This document shows positions 1-10,354 of a stretch of 64,000 nt of DNA, one piece after another. How positions within the stretch are numbered: position 1 is the stretch's first letter; each line of letters begins with the position of its first letter. The translations under genes and the position numbers were made by a program. Source of the DNA: Siphonodentalium dalli (Eukaryota; Mollusca; Scaphopoda; Gadilida; Siphonodentaliidae). The notes under the pieces are model-generated. The model saw only the letters and a list, made by a program, of their open reading frames with translations. It had not been told where the DNA came from and searched no databases. The stretch is from contig CP136068.1 in NCBI GenBank assembly GCA_032622095.1, positions 138,021,989 to 138,085,988 of the forward strand, read 5' to 3'.

Positions 1-330
1 AAATTACTAGATATGAGTCGAATATACCTGTCCGGAAACGCGTCTATCGATTAATTTTGATTTTATATCAATATTTTCTTATTCAATGCGATAATCAAGT
101 GGGACATTTTTAAAAATTATTTTTAGATTTGATATAGAGTTATCATGCATGGTATGCTCCAAATGAACGCGAGGTGTAAATTGTCTCAAATTGATTGTAT
201 GTATAATATTATACAAGAACAGTCTAAATAAAATCAATATTAATTGATAGAGGTTTTTCCATACATGGGTCTTCGAGTCACATTTATTATTTTATACTCA
301 AAACTATATAAAACTTTAAATATATCAAGA
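1..330. repeat. Dispersed repeat fragment, left edge of receptor locus copy A
   Basis: This stretch aligns by eye, with many substitutions, to 41338-41640 in copy B. Parts of it also align to about 2775-2860 and 3115-3215 inside the piggyBac-like MITE. Shared landmarks are TCCGGAAACGCGTCTATC, the TATTTTCTTATTCAATG run and CCATACATGGGTC. It is AT-rich and has no convincing coding potential. It looks like an internal fragment of the same non-autonomous family as 2607-3588, cut by the window edge. Confidence 0.6.
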
Positions 331-468
331 TGCATGGTGGGGCAGGACGGTATATACATATTAATAATGAAATCGACGAACACTTTATCCATTGTTATAA
401 TGATGTCAATATATTTCAGAGTTTAAGAAAATTCAGGACTTGTGAATTTTTTCTGAAAACAGTATACA

Positions 469-606
469 CTCTAACCACAGGAGCCTGGAATTTGGTCAAA
501 AACCCTCTTTTATTGGCGGACCCAGCACCCGGACCTGCAGTCCCGGGTGCTGGTTCCACCAATAAAAGAGGGGTTTTGACCAAATTCCAGGCTCCTGTGC
601 TCTAAC
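469..606. mobile_element. 124-bp hairpin MITE with 7-bp target duplication
   Basis: The element spans 476-599. It begins CACAGGAGCCTGGAATTTGG and ends with the near-exact reverse complement, leaving a loop of only about 10 bases, so the whole element is one hairpin. CTCTAAC is present on both sides (469-475 and 600-606), as expected for a 7-8-bp target duplication. The CA start and duplication length would suit a hAT-type transposase, but that is inference. The long-looking reading frame across it is only a product of the palindrome. Confidence 0.85.
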
Positions 607-1100
607 CATCTCATGATACTGGTTAAAAGGGTCATGAAATAGTGAAAAAAATTACTTTATCCCAGAATTATTAGCTTCAATCCGAAAAGTTACCAGAATT
701 ACAATAACAGACGTAAAATAAAATATAGTGATAGAACAATCGTATTGACTGGCAAAAAAAATGATCGAATAAGACCCTGTCCGGTCTCATAATGGTCGTT
801 ATACCAAATCAATTTTTTGTTCGACCACTTTCTTAATCTGCTGCTCTTTTGTTTCATGGGAAATGTCTACCCTATAGCGCTAATATAGCTTCTTTGAAAA
901 ATAGTTTAGCATATGCTCATAACTGTCAGAATACTACCTATTATATAATTATGCTAGTTCATTACCCCTTTGCCTCGTTTCTGGTCGTATTTTTGGTCAC
1001 CTCGGTCATCAACTCGAAACCACGTGATTCCCCACCGTGTATATATCACATGGGTATCGGGAGCTGATATACTACCTCTGCACAACACAAGACTTAACTG
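607..1100. other. No gene recognised
   Basis: AT-rich DNA with short frames only. No conserved motif, RNA gene or terminal repeat was seen. Confidence 0.5.
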
Positions 1101-1109
1101 ATCCACACT

Positions 1110-2240
1110 CAATTTCTTCCTTATTATGTCCCTCAACTTTTAGGCAATGTTGACATGGAACACAGTGGCCGCACAGACACCAGACAAGATGGCGTCAAAA
1201 TGGCTGCCAATTTCAGACGAGAGACACTAAGTCCGTTTGATGAAAATTATAGAGAGAAAATCATGTCAAATGTATATGTTACAGTCAGATTGTGAAACCA
1301 GTCATTTCGTGAAATGACTAAAATTTTCAGTCATTTCACGAAATGACTGATTTCACAATCTGACTGTAACATATACACATAGTCATAATGCTCCATCTTC
1401 ATGGAAAAATTGGAACTCCCTTTCCAAGATCACAACCAAAATGGCCACCGGAAGTGGAAAGTTACACTATTTTTCAATATAATCTTCTAGATCCGTTGGA
1501 ACTTGCAGATAATTGTGACTGTATTGCATATTGTTCATGTTATCTGATTTTACAGAATGTGGTATAAAATATCACAAAAAAACAAAAACATCGCCATTTC
1601 GATTAGTGTCATATTTCAACAAGAAAAGATCAGAACTGGGCGATGTAAGCGAGGCCAAATGGCGCCTGCAGTCGCTCATAATTTGTGGTTGATGTTGATG
1701 AATAATATTGGGTAAGCTACTCTCTATACATTGAATACTAATATCAGTAACTATTCTAACCACTGACATTACCAGAAATATTGGATTGTTGTCTCACAAA
1801 CTTTCATAAATATCGGTAAAAAAAATCACTTGGACCATGTTTTCAAATAAAACTATCTTTGGTAACAAATGTGTTGGTTGTTTTTAACTATCATAAATAT
1901 AACACTGAGGTGCTTATATATATAAAATTATGGAACCAAGATGGCTTGCAAAATGGCAACCAAATAATTTTTCACAAATATCCCGAAAACTATTCTCTGC
2001 TATTCCGAAAAGTTAGCAAATTGTGATTCCGGTCTTGGTTAATAAACATATTAGTTAATCAGTAGAACTAAATATTTTATTCTGGTAGTCCCAGTATCGT
2101 ATTGGTCATGACAAAATCATTTTGAAGAATGCAGTACGGAATTTTGCCGAAAACTACCTTTGATTTTCTTTTGGTATATTGTCAACATGTTTTTAAAGTA
2201 AATGGGCAGAACCTTCTCAAGTACATGAGAGAGACCATAA
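1110..2240. repeat. Dispersed 'ATGGCGGCC' repeat, single copy
   Basis: Collinear with 19085-20300 in the left arm of fold-back FB1 and, reversed, with about 22650-23770 in its right arm. Landmarks are TTCCTTATTATGTCC, AGACAAGATGGCGTC, ACAAATATCCCGAAAA and TGGCAACCAAAT. It carries several AAAATGGCNGCC-type words. The hairpin at 1271-1377 is an insertion relative to the other copies. Copy B at 41640-41850 retains the last part. It appears to be an older repeat family that was also captured in the FB1 arms. Confidence 0.7.
1271..1377. mobile_element. 107-bp perfect-hairpin MITE, possibly Tc1/mariner-type
   Basis: Near-perfect inverted repeat around a 9-base loop (AAAATTTTC). The arm reads TGTATATGTTACAGTCAG and onwards, and includes a smaller palindrome CATTTCGTGAAATG. 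The related repeat at 19236-19270 lacks it, giving an approximate empty site. The word TTA/TAA where CAGTCAGATTG begins is compatible with a TA target duplication, but the flanks are themselves palindromic, so the exact end is unclear. Confidence 0.75.
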
Positions 2241-2602
2241 TATGTGGCTCTCTGACCCATTAACACAAGTAATTACTGATGGGAACAATGGGAACAATTT
2301 GTTGTGTAAAATTCCCAACTAATGTTGTGTCGGGTATGACATTTCCAATTGTTGAAAAATTTGATCAAAGTTGGGGGAAGGAGTGAGACACACCCCATGC
2401 AGTCGCCATTCCCTGGCCCGAATGTGTATTCTATTATCTGGAACAATCTAGGACTAAACAATTGTATGATGTTGCTCGAACACCGGCTCAGATAAGAATT
2501 GCAACTTCACACACTGCACGTAACATGTACTTACGGTGGATAGAGGAGTGACCAATAATACAATTAAAACAACTGCTTTTATTCCTTCCGTCATCAACTC
2601 TC
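2241..2602. repeat. Segment shared with receptor locus copy B
   Basis: Aligns by eye to about 41880-42250. It includes AATATGTGGCTCTCTGAC, GTTGGGGGAAGGAGTGAGAC and GACTAAACA...TTGTATG. No gene is evident. It forms part of the duplicated block downstream of the receptor. Confidence 0.65.
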
Positions 2603-2606
2603 TTAA

Positions 2607-3588
2607 CTATTTCAGTGCCAGGGGCCGATCTCATCGGTCATAATTTACGGTCTGTAAAATCGGCCCTAAAAAATTTAAAAATAATTTATTTTTTTTGGGG
2701 TGGAATGTTTTGTGGGTATGCTTAAAGGTGGATTATCTCTTTGTAAACATGTATTATATAGTTACCGGGGTATAAACTATTAGATTTGAATCGAAGACTC
2801 CTGTCCGGAAATGCTTCTGTCGATTAATATTAATTTTATTTCGAATATTTTCTGGTCTAAAAAGGTGTGTTTGTTCAGCTAACGAACAATGGTGGTTACC
2901 GTTGACAGAAACCAGAAATTTTATTTCACAATTTTGTCACAAATAAACGTTAATTATACATATTAGCGCTTATATCTGTGGAACAAAACAATACAAACAA
3001 CCAATCTGTGACATTTGACATTCGTTGCGTAGCCGTAGGAACAGCTCAGTGCTACATATCGCAATATGGTCTCATCCGAATGGTCGGTTCTAAAAATAGT
3101 AACATAAACGGGCCCGATTTAATATTCGATATAAAATCAATATTATTTGATAGAAGCTTTTCCGGACATAGGTCTTCAGTTCATATCTATTATTTTATAC
3201 CCACGCAATTATTTAAAATTTGTTATTTAAAGAGATAATCCATCTTTAAGCATGTTATAGTGAATTTAAAAACAAACTGGATGAAATCTTAGGGGCATGT
3301 TATAACTCCAAACTATCACCAAGTATTCATAGTAATAATTTTTATGCCCATGAAAAACATAAGATTCCCTGGCACTAGACCTACAAAATAAGTCTGTTAA
3401 AGAATATAAGAAAAAATTATTAAAATTGTAGAAAATTGTAAAAAATAATAACAAATGATGAAAAATTGTTAGGCCAATGCATTCTCTTATATATGCAACG
3501 CGACCTATGGTCGACTCGCATTATAAGAGAATGCATTGGCACAGGGTATATGGGTTGATACAAAAATCGGACCTGGCACTCAAAGGGT
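2607..3588. mobile_element. piggyBac-like non-autonomous element with TTAA duplication
   Basis: Ends are TTAA-CTATTTCAGTGCCAGG at the left (TTAA 2603-2606) and CCTGGCACTCAAAGGG-TTAA at the right (TTAA 3589-3592). The terminal inverted repeat is therefore roughly CCCTTTGAGTGCCAGG with two or three mismatches in the left end. A second inverted pair lies inside (2718-2750 against 3220-3253). Copy B has the site without the element: CTCTCATAAAGATAG at about 42247-42262. TTAA duplication and a CCC start are hallmarks of the piggyBac superfamily. There is no transposase, so it is non-autonomous. Confidence 0.85.
3473..3540. repeat. 68-bp hairpin inside the piggyBac-like element
   Basis: GCCAATGCATTCTCTTATA at 3473 is matched by its reverse complement ending at 3540. 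The loop contains ACCTATGGTCGACTCG. It may be a separate insertion or a structured part of the host MITE. No flanking duplication is clear. Confidence 0.7.
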
Positions 3589-3618
3589 TAAAGATAGTGT
3601 CACTCTTCATTTCAAGTT

Positions 3619-4599
3619 TTATACAGATTGCGGGATATAAGATAAATGATAAGAATCGAGGCCATCCGATTCTCTAGCACGTTTACGACAAATACAAATA
3701 CCACTCTTGTAATAACGTCGGAATTCCTTACCAGCAAGCAAACACAATGGGAATGCCACGAACGACAACCATTGTATGCTTGCCAGTGCCCGCCATGTGT
3801 AAAACATGTTGCTGTAAACAGGACGCGTGATTACGCACTGACTTACACCATTAAATGTTTCCTCTTGGCAGAGTATAGCATAGAAAAACACATAGGGAGA
3901 ATCTATGGCAATGAAAAAGAAGACGGCGCCAATATAAGGCCATATGTGTATGACAATACCACGTGACATGAAATAGAACTCATAGCAGCCAACGCAGATG
4001 ATCATGGTTAGAACAGTCGCTCCCAAAGGTAGGAAATATCCAACGGATTGTATTATCCTCATCTTAACGTATGTCAGCCCAATAGAACAGTCACCATCCG
4101 TACGACCCCCGCTAATGTCATTAGCAACAGAAAAAATTGTAGCTATGGCAAATGCCCATGGCAATACTACACAGAGGATCTTCACGAGGCACGTAAAATG
4201 TCTCTTAGCCTTTGATTTTGTTTCGTCTTCCGTTGGTTGTGTAGATAATTTGAAGAACATCTCTGTAAGCACCGATAACATAATTGTAAACGACACGGCG
4301 ACTCCAACAGTATCCAAGATGTAATACCAAACAGATAATATGTCACATCCTGGCAGTTTTTGTCTTCTATCGAAGTTTCCCATGAAGTTAACTTCATTCC
4401 ATGTCATGCATACAATGCCGAAATAACTTACGGCGAAGAAGTTAACAACGGCGATGTTCCTGGCTTTGCTCCGCTCACTTTTGGACATAAGTATTCCAAT
4501 CAACATCGGCACGTCAAGGACGATGATGATTATGATAACAGGGATAAAGACAAAAGGAAAAATTTGTGTTGCTTTTGTTTCATAATCTGACTGCCCCAT
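3619..4599 (-). CDS. Putative rhodopsin-like 7TM receptor, copy A (intact, intronless)
   Basis: A 326-residue integral plasma-membrane protein. Seven hydrophobic segments lie at about residues 11-37, 47-67, 85-117, 136-159, 180-212, 215-243 and 266-290. Cys85 at the start of TM3 and Cys171 in the second extracellular loop could form the usual class A disulfide. The end of TM7 reads FPLCLLAGKEFRRYY, resembling the TM7/helix-8 junction, followed by Cys302 and Cys304, which could be palmitoylated. Canonical marks are degenerate: the DRY position is LTEMF, TM6 lacks CWxP (it has IAIDSPYVFFY), and NPxxY is absent. It probably signals through G proteins, but the ligand is unknown. The start ATG is in a good context (ATCATGG), and the same start is conserved in copy B. 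It is a single exon and could be one member of a tandemly expanded receptor family. The receptor class is an inference from motifs. Confidence 0.8.
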   Translation of the reverse strand: MGQSDYETKATQIFPFVFIPVIIIIIVLDVPMLIGILMSKSERSKARNIAVVNFFAVSYFGIVCMTWNEVNFMGNFDRRQKLPGCDILSVWYYILDTVGVAVSFTIMLSVLTEMFFKLSTQPTEDETKSKAKRHFTCLVKILCVVLPWAFAIATIFSVANDISGGRTDGDCSIGLTYVKMRIIQSVGYFLPLGATVLTMIICVGCYEFYFMSRGIVIHIWPYIGAVFFFIAIDSPYVFFYAILCQEETFNGVSQCVITRPVYSNMFYTWRALASIQWLSFVAFPLCLLAGKEFRRYYKSGICICRKRARESDGLDSYHLSYIPQSV

Positions 4600-5363
4600 G
4601 ATGTGTCTTTAACTGAAAAGAACAAACGAAACATTGCACAACACATCGACACATTATTACGAGTCATTGCTGTAGTGTTATTGCTTGTGGTGAATTTTGA
4701 AATTTTCGGTAACTTTCTTCATCACCGTGGACCTCGACAACTCGACATAGCCAAGCCATCAAGATAAGAATCCATCTAGGAATTTATAGATATTTGAAGT
4801 ACTGGACAAATTAATAAAAGGCCGCTAGGTCACACGTCCACAAATAAGGTGGCATTATTGATATTCGATATCGACCTGTATATTAATGTAATTAATCAAT
4901 ATCACAAATTTTGAATCTCTCGGATAATCATAACTTGAGTATACTTGAGTTGAAGACCACCAATGAAGATAAAAAAAAACGTTTGGTACAGACGGACGGA
5001 TACAAGACTACTTGCAATCACAATCATTTGTATCACATAGGAATCGCGAAAATCACCATCATTTTCTATCACGTATAGGAATTGCGAAAATCACCATTAT
5101 TTTATCACAGAGGAATCGTGAAAATCACCAGCTTTTGTATCACATAGGAATCGCGAAAATCACCATCAATTGTATTACATAGGAATCGCGAAAATACACA
5201 TCATCACCACCCTACGTAACTAATACGCCGAATTCTATCACAAAAGCTCATAATTGGTAACGTTATATATTCTACCTTTATTGTCTATTTTTTAGGCAAC
5301 GGAAGCATTGGTACTCTTTATATTAAGAGGTGATCTTTGGAATTTTTGATAAGCTGACAAAAG
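4600..5363. repeat. Receptor upstream block shared with copy B
   Basis: 4600-4670 aligns with 43233-43300 (GATGTGTCTTTAACTGAAA, ACACATCGACACATTATTAC). 4735-4862 aligns with 45985-46115 (AAAGGCCGC-AGG-CACACG, AAATAAGGTGGCATTATTGA). 5215-5363 aligns with 47870-48029. The block ends at GCTGACAAAAG, where FB2 is inserted in copy B. The first 70 bp probably contain the receptor promoter and 5' UTR, but no TATA box stands out. Confidence 0.7.
5016..5200. repeat. 35-bp minisatellite, about 5 copies
   Basis: Imperfect tandem copies built around TCACATAGGAATCGCGAAAA and TCACCATCATTTGTA. The same unit occurs about 16 times at 47285-47870 in copy B. The array has different copy numbers at the two loci. 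Confidence 0.85.
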
Positions 5364-5433
5364 TTCAAAATGTGTTTTTATTGGTAAATGCAAACAAGGG
5401 TCTTTTGGGTTGTAGTTGTTCCTATTGAATCTC

Positions 5434-5739
5434 TTAACTTGAATATCGCCGATGAAGAATCACTAAATCGTCTGTGTTTGGTTGCGGTTCGAGAACATTG
5501 TACACAGTCTTTTTAACCTTTCGTCGCTTCAAACAAAACTTGCCGCCATTTCTAACAACTTCTGTCATGCTTTCACGAATGAAGAAAGAGGTCTGACTCG
5601 AAGATTTCGACTCCCAGGCACCACAGTCATCCCACCACAAACTTTTCAATCCACGAATATTCCTATCCACATTGTCAGAATTATCTACCTTAAAAGCAAC
5701 ATTCTCCTTCTTTCCAATCGGAATATTGGACAAAAACAA
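5434..5739 (-). pseudogene. Possible coding fragment, unidentified
   Basis: An open frame of 101 codons whose composition looks protein-like rather than random: SLWWDDCGAWESKSSSQTSF, a basic stretch KFCLKRRKVKK, and VLEPQPNTDDLVILHRRYSS. I do not recognise the family. The Met at 5739 is not convincing as a start, because the frame may enter from an upstream exon or be a broken transposon gene. It lies just outside the shared receptor block and just before short direct repeats. It could equally be chance. Confidence 0.3.
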
Positions 5740-5885
5740 ACACCTGTTCAGTGATAATTAATCACCGACATGTGTTTACGCAGTGAAAACAAACAAATCT
5801 TCAAATGAGCTTCAAAGGAGAAAGTTCCTTTGTCCTACAAAAACAAACACATGTTAAATTAAGTGATTTACGCAGTGAAAACAGG
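5722..5885. repeat. Short direct repeat pair
   Basis: Two imperfect copies of a block containing ACAAAAACAAACAC, TGTT and TTTACGCAGTGAAAACA, at about 5728-5792 and 5839-5883. The spacer has a small AAAGGAG...CTCCTTT-like inverted repeat. Function unknown. Confidence 0.55.
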
Positions 5886-6807
5886 AATATTTAAAAAAAA
5901 TATAAATCATATTAATTAAATTATATTAAATAGTAAGTAGAATAAAAGAAATAGCAACTTAATAAAACTTAGAAAAACTATTTTATTTTATATATAAAAA
6001 TCTACAAATACACATCTTAAATAATTATAAAGGGATAAAGATTTCCAATCAATTCTAATCAACTGCCACAGATCATAAATCAAATGGATAATAAAACACT
6101 GATTAAACTCATCAACAACTCCACTAATCCACCATAGGTGTGAGGGACTTGCTGCATTTACCAGGGACTTGCTGCATATCCAGGGACTTGCTTGCGTATA
6201 GTAGGACCCTGTTCAAAAACATATTTAGTTTGAACATATGTGTACATCTTCATCACTGCTTAATATCATTGAATCATTTAGAGGACTTAGTTTTTAAGTT
6301 CTTGGAGGAATTACTTAATCAGGTCCTCAACCTCACTGATTTGAATTGCCAGATGTATTAGAGTTAGAAGTTGAAGTGCTTGTACAAAAACATGTACGAA
6401 CGTTCATGCTAGACACTACGCCGCCAAAATGTCCAGTCCTAACTGCCCATTCTGGCGGCTGATGGCCCCCATTGACCCGCTGAGTGTTATCTGAACAAAC
6501 AAAAATTACTCCTAAATAACAACAAATATCAACAAAATAAGCCTTGATATTTTCTTATGGATGTATAATGACCATGACTGGTATAAATTTACCTTTTGTA
6601 AGGATAGCATAATCCAAAATAAAAACATTATTTCAAACTCCTGAAATTTTATCCCCTCTTTTATACATGTTGTATATAGATGATCTGTTATATGAACTCG
6701 AGGCATCGAACCTGGTCATCGGCAAAGATCAATACAATCGTTTTCACTGCAGTACGGCGTGATCATTTGACTTCTACTCTCCCGACTCACCACTTGCAGA
6801 CAGTATC
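5886..6807. other. No gene recognised; AT-rich with a short triplicate
   Basis: 5890-6110 is strongly AT-rich. At 6146-6192 the word AGGGACTTGCT(GCAT) occurs three times in 47 bases. The remaining frames have no recognisable domain. Confidence 0.5.
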
Positions 6808-6955
6808 ATGGATACCCAAGAAATGAGTAAATCAGATGCCTGGGCACATTTCAAAGAGAAATTGGCAGAATGCAAACTCTGAGAACAAACCCTATTTACA
6901 TACGCTCGGTCTATACTTCTAACATTACTGAGTTTGAGTAATCTCAGTTGATGAA
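6808..6955 (+). pseudogene. BED-type zinc-finger relic (hAT-like transposase remnant?)
   Basis: Reading from the ATG at 6808 gives MDTQEMSKSDAWAHFKEK, then LAECKL followed by TGA exactly where the second Cys of a CxxC pair would stand, then EQTLFTYARS. A one-frame shift afterwards gives TSNITEF. The order aromatic-HF, CxxC, then a YARSTSN-like run is typical of BED fingers found in hAT transposases and related host proteins. With a stop and a frameshift in about 45 codons it would be dead. The identification rests on pattern memory only. Confidence 0.4.
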
Positions 6956-7610
6956 GTTCAAATGAACTAGAATCACTTAAGTGGTGTACCCGTGCAGTCG
7001 GACTTATTTGCATCCTACTAATGACTTTAAATTCTCAGCATTTGATTGTCTTATAACAGAAAACACTGTTTTCAGCTGTTTTTTTAATTTTCATTTGTTA
7101 ACTACATAAAGTTCACAATCTTCATAATTGTGTTTATCGATGTCAGTCATGATCCTATCAATCTCAAATTGCCAAAGAACACCCAGCAGTTAGAATACCT
7201 GAGTCACATGACCTAATAATCGGCCAGTCCAGCAAACGCTATAATGGCAATAAAAAAAACACTGCTGATATTTGCATGTACGAACATGTATATAGCAAAC
7301 ATGACACGTCTATTTATAAAAACTGAGTTTTAGTTCACTGTGTCATCTGCCAAGTTGTCAACACGTGGCTTTGTGACGTTCGTGTTTGGTGATTTACATT
7401 CGTTTAATAGAAGCTATGTCTGTGTAAACATTACGCGAGTTTGCTAACTTTGCCATACAGTTAATAAATCAAATTATACTGATATATTGGTACATATTAT
7501 GGTGTAAATAATCAGTGTAAAGTCATAGGTTGAAAATAGCGGATAACCGGTTATGATCCGGTTACACGTCGCGGTTAACCGGCTACAAAAATAGGTCAAC
7601 CGTTTCAGCA
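6956..7610. other. No gene recognised
   Basis: AT-rich. Near 7540-7605 there are clustered inverted copies of GGTTAACCGG / CCGGTTA immediately beside the broken end of the LINE. They may belong to another small element whose insertion or loss truncated the LINE. Confidence 0.45.
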
Positions 7611-9332
7611 CTAGTATGGATCCCATATTTCTGCCCCGTATTCGAGTGTAGATCTTACCATGGACTCGTAAGCCAGCTTCTTGTGTTTTTTATCGGCTTT
7701 GCTGATGTTTCTTTTAAGGAATCCCAGGGTGCTGTTGGCTCTTTTGACAATTTTATTTATATGGGATGACCAGGTTAGATTGTTGGTAAAAGTCAGTCCT
7801 AGATATGGTGTTTCATCTACTGACTGAAGGATGTGATTGTCTAGCTGGTACATGTGGGTTGATTTGCCCTTTGTAGACATGATGTAGCATTTTTTTGCGT
7901 TGAAGCGCATCCCCCATTGGTCAGCCCATATTTCTAGCGAGGAGAGGTCTTTCTGTAGTGCATGGTGGTCTGACTGATCTCTGATTTCTCTATAGAGGAG
8001 GCAATCGTCTGCAAATAATTTGACCTCTGAGGTTACGGCTTTCGGTAGGTCGTTCACATGGCAAAGGAACCACTCTCATCTCTCTTTTTGTGAGGAAATT
8101 TTCCAGCCATTTGTGTGTTGTGCCATTTATGCCATAGTTCTGCAGCTTGTATAGGAGGTCCTTGTGTGGCACTGTATCGAAGGCCTTTGAGAAGTCAAGG
8201 ATGGTTATATCTGTTTGTTTGTTTTTGTCCAGGTTTTGTAGGAGATCCTCTGTGACATTGACTAGCTGTGTGACGCATGAGTGGCCAGATCTGAAACCGT
8301 GGTTTTTGTCGGTCAGTATTTTGTGTTCATCCAGGTGGTCTCTGATGTGCCTGCAGATGATGTGTTCTAGAATTTTGCAGGGTACTGATGTGAGTGAGAC
8401 AGGGCGGTAGTTCTCTGGGTTGTGCACGTCACCTTTTTTGTAGATGGGAGATATATTTGCACTGCGCCAGTCAGTTGGGAGTTCTCCTGTGTCCAGTGAT
8501 AGCTGGAAGATGGCTGTTAGAGCAGGAGCTATGTGGTTAGCGCAAATCTTGAGAACTTGGTTTGGTATACCGTCTGGGCCTGGGGCTTTAGATGTTTTTA
8601 TATCTTTTAGAAGTTTGTATACACCTTCCTCTTTGATGTTGATATCTGCAATGTCTGGTATACTGCTTGATGGTTTTGCAGTGGGTGTATTCTTTAGATC
8701 TTTGGTGAATACTGATTGAAACTGTTTATTCAATAATGCTGCTTTCTCTGCGCTGTTGTCCGTGAGTGTGGTACCCTTTTTGAGAGGTGGTATCCCAGTG
8801 GTGTCTCTCTTCTTGGACTTCAAGAATTTCCAGAATGGTTTGCTGTTCTTTTTCTCCGAGCTTTCTTTGATGATCTCTTGTATGTGTGATCGTTCTGCCT
8901 TCCTCATTTCATTCCTGCACATCTTTTTGAAATCTTTGTATTTATCCCATTTCATTGATGTCTTCGCTTTCCGATAGAGTTTCCCTTTCCTCCTAAGCAT
9001 GCGTGATAGTTTCCTGTTTATCCATGGGAGTTGTTCTCTTCTTCTACTTGAGGCTGTTGGTACCCTTTTGTCTATGATTTCCTTTATTTCGTCTCGGAAG
9101 TATTTCCATATCGATTCCACCGATTCCTTTTTTGTATCCGCTCTAGTTGTGACCTCTTTGGTGACCTTTTCTACGTCTTCACTAATTATAGTCCAGTTTG
9201 CCTTGCTGAATACGTAGTTTTTCTTCTTCTTCCTATTGTGGTTCTTGGGTCTCGGGTAACAATCTGTTACTATCATGGCATGGTCTGATATCCCAGGTAC
9301 TGTGATGGAGTTCTTCATTATCGAAGGGTTGT
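7611..9332 (-). pseudogene. CR1-like LINE ORF2, reverse-transcriptase part (broken)
   Basis: Downstream half of a LINE ORF2. From 9318 leftward it shows PGISDHAMIVTD (end of the endonuclease domain), a basic linker, APGPDGIP and the RT palm motif A (ILDFSKAFDTVPH). The frame is then lost near 8057-8085. After that point, frame 8057-7611 carries NDLP, the catalytic FADDCLLY (motif C) and the thumb-side YLGLTF. The sequence expected between KREMRVV and NDLP (motif B, SGVPQG type) is missing, so a deletion of a non-multiple of three has removed part of the active site. The C-terminus stops abruptly at WDPY, so the 3' end is also lost. Its upstream half lies at 26319-28106, across the Gypsy insertion. 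Confidence 0.9.
9328..9332. repeat. Target-site duplication of the Gypsy element, left copy
   Basis: GTTGT here matches GTTGT at 26314-26318. Removing 9333-26318 restores the LINE reading frame across the junction, which independently confirms the boundary. Confidence 0.9.
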
Positions 9333-10354
9333 ATAGATCTATGTCTATTACATTCCCAGCTAGCAGTCTACATATAGACTATAAGACTTAAGGCCATATA
9401 TTTCACTTTACTCTTGAAAGTTGCAGGTGGGCTGGTTGGGGTGCAGAATAAGAAAAGTTGTATACATTACAATGTTCTCTAACTTCTCTTCTCCCTCAAA
9501 ATAACATACAGCACGATACAATACATTGATGATGATGAATCACATGCGACATGTAATATATGATAACGTCTATGGATCCGAAGAATATCATGTTGAATAA
9601 GCTACATGTGAAGTCTGGAAACTAGACCCTAGAAAGATAGATGATACCTAATCTAGCAAGTGTATATACTATATAATATAGAACTAGGGTATGAATATAT
9701 AAAAGAGTAGAAATACCATTAACGCTCCAACATGGAGACTTCCAACAATTATAACTATTTACAGCACCGTGATAACAAAGGGATTTATCCAGGTAAATGG
9801 ACCATCCATTCCAAACTACTCTAAAATCATCTTTACAGATGTGGATGGTCACAACTGACTTATAAATATAAATTGATGATAAAACAATACATATAACAAG
9901 ACAATACAAACATGACAAGTAAAATTATCAGAGAAAATAAATAATATCAGCTTACCAATTCGGAATGATTTGAGTCCGGATGAATATTTATATCCTTTAT
10001 GAAATGACTTTAAGAAGCTTTTACATTGTTTATATATATATATTAAGTATTTATTTATTTAAGTTTAAGTTGGAGATAACCCAACCGCTCCATTGTGTTT
10101 ATATGAGAAAAGTAACTATAGCAATGGCGGCAAACGTGAGTGAGAAGTACTCACGGTGGGATTGGGCTAAAGTTAAAAGAGTTAAGGCAGCAGATAGAAA
10201 TTAATAGGGAGAGGGTCGCAAAGATTTGCGTGCAGTGTAGATTAACAAATGATGGTTTAGTAATTATTGTTAAAAAGGTTGTTAATAATAAATATTCCTA
10301 ATAATTCTGATCTAATAAAATATTGATAATATTACATATTTTACCACCGCCACA
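9333..10354 (-). repeat. 3' LTR of the Gypsy element (1022 bp)
   Basis: Nearly identical to 25292-26313 and of the same length. On the element strand it starts TGTGGCGGTGG just after the polypurine tract, and ends ...ATAGATCTAT against the target duplication. It therefore lacks the usual CA end, unless the last nine bases were added or mutated. The small frames inside both LTRs (near 9622-9918 and 9980-10204) recur because the LTR is duplicated. I see no known protein in them. Confidence 0.93.
10029..10045 (-). promoter_or_regulatory. Candidate TATA box in the LTR
   Basis: On the element strand this reads TAATATATATATATAAA, about 310 nt from the LTR start. The same run is at 25988-26004 in the 5' LTR, where it could drive transcription of gag-pol. 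It could also be a simple AT microsatellite. Confidence 0.35.

Noticed and set aside
330-605. 91-codon ORF
   Set aside because: Runs through the 124-bp hairpin; the C-terminal residues are simply the palindrome translated.
9342-9350. LTR ending at TGTCTATT (canonical TG...CA) rather than at 9333
   Set aside because: It would leave nine unexplained bases and no target duplication; the 9333 boundary gives a GTTGT duplication and restores the LINE frame.
9622-10204. LTR-internal ORFs (98 and 74 codons) as proteins
   Set aside because: Present twice because LTRs are duplicated; no known domain, and the 98-codon frame differs between copies at its end.
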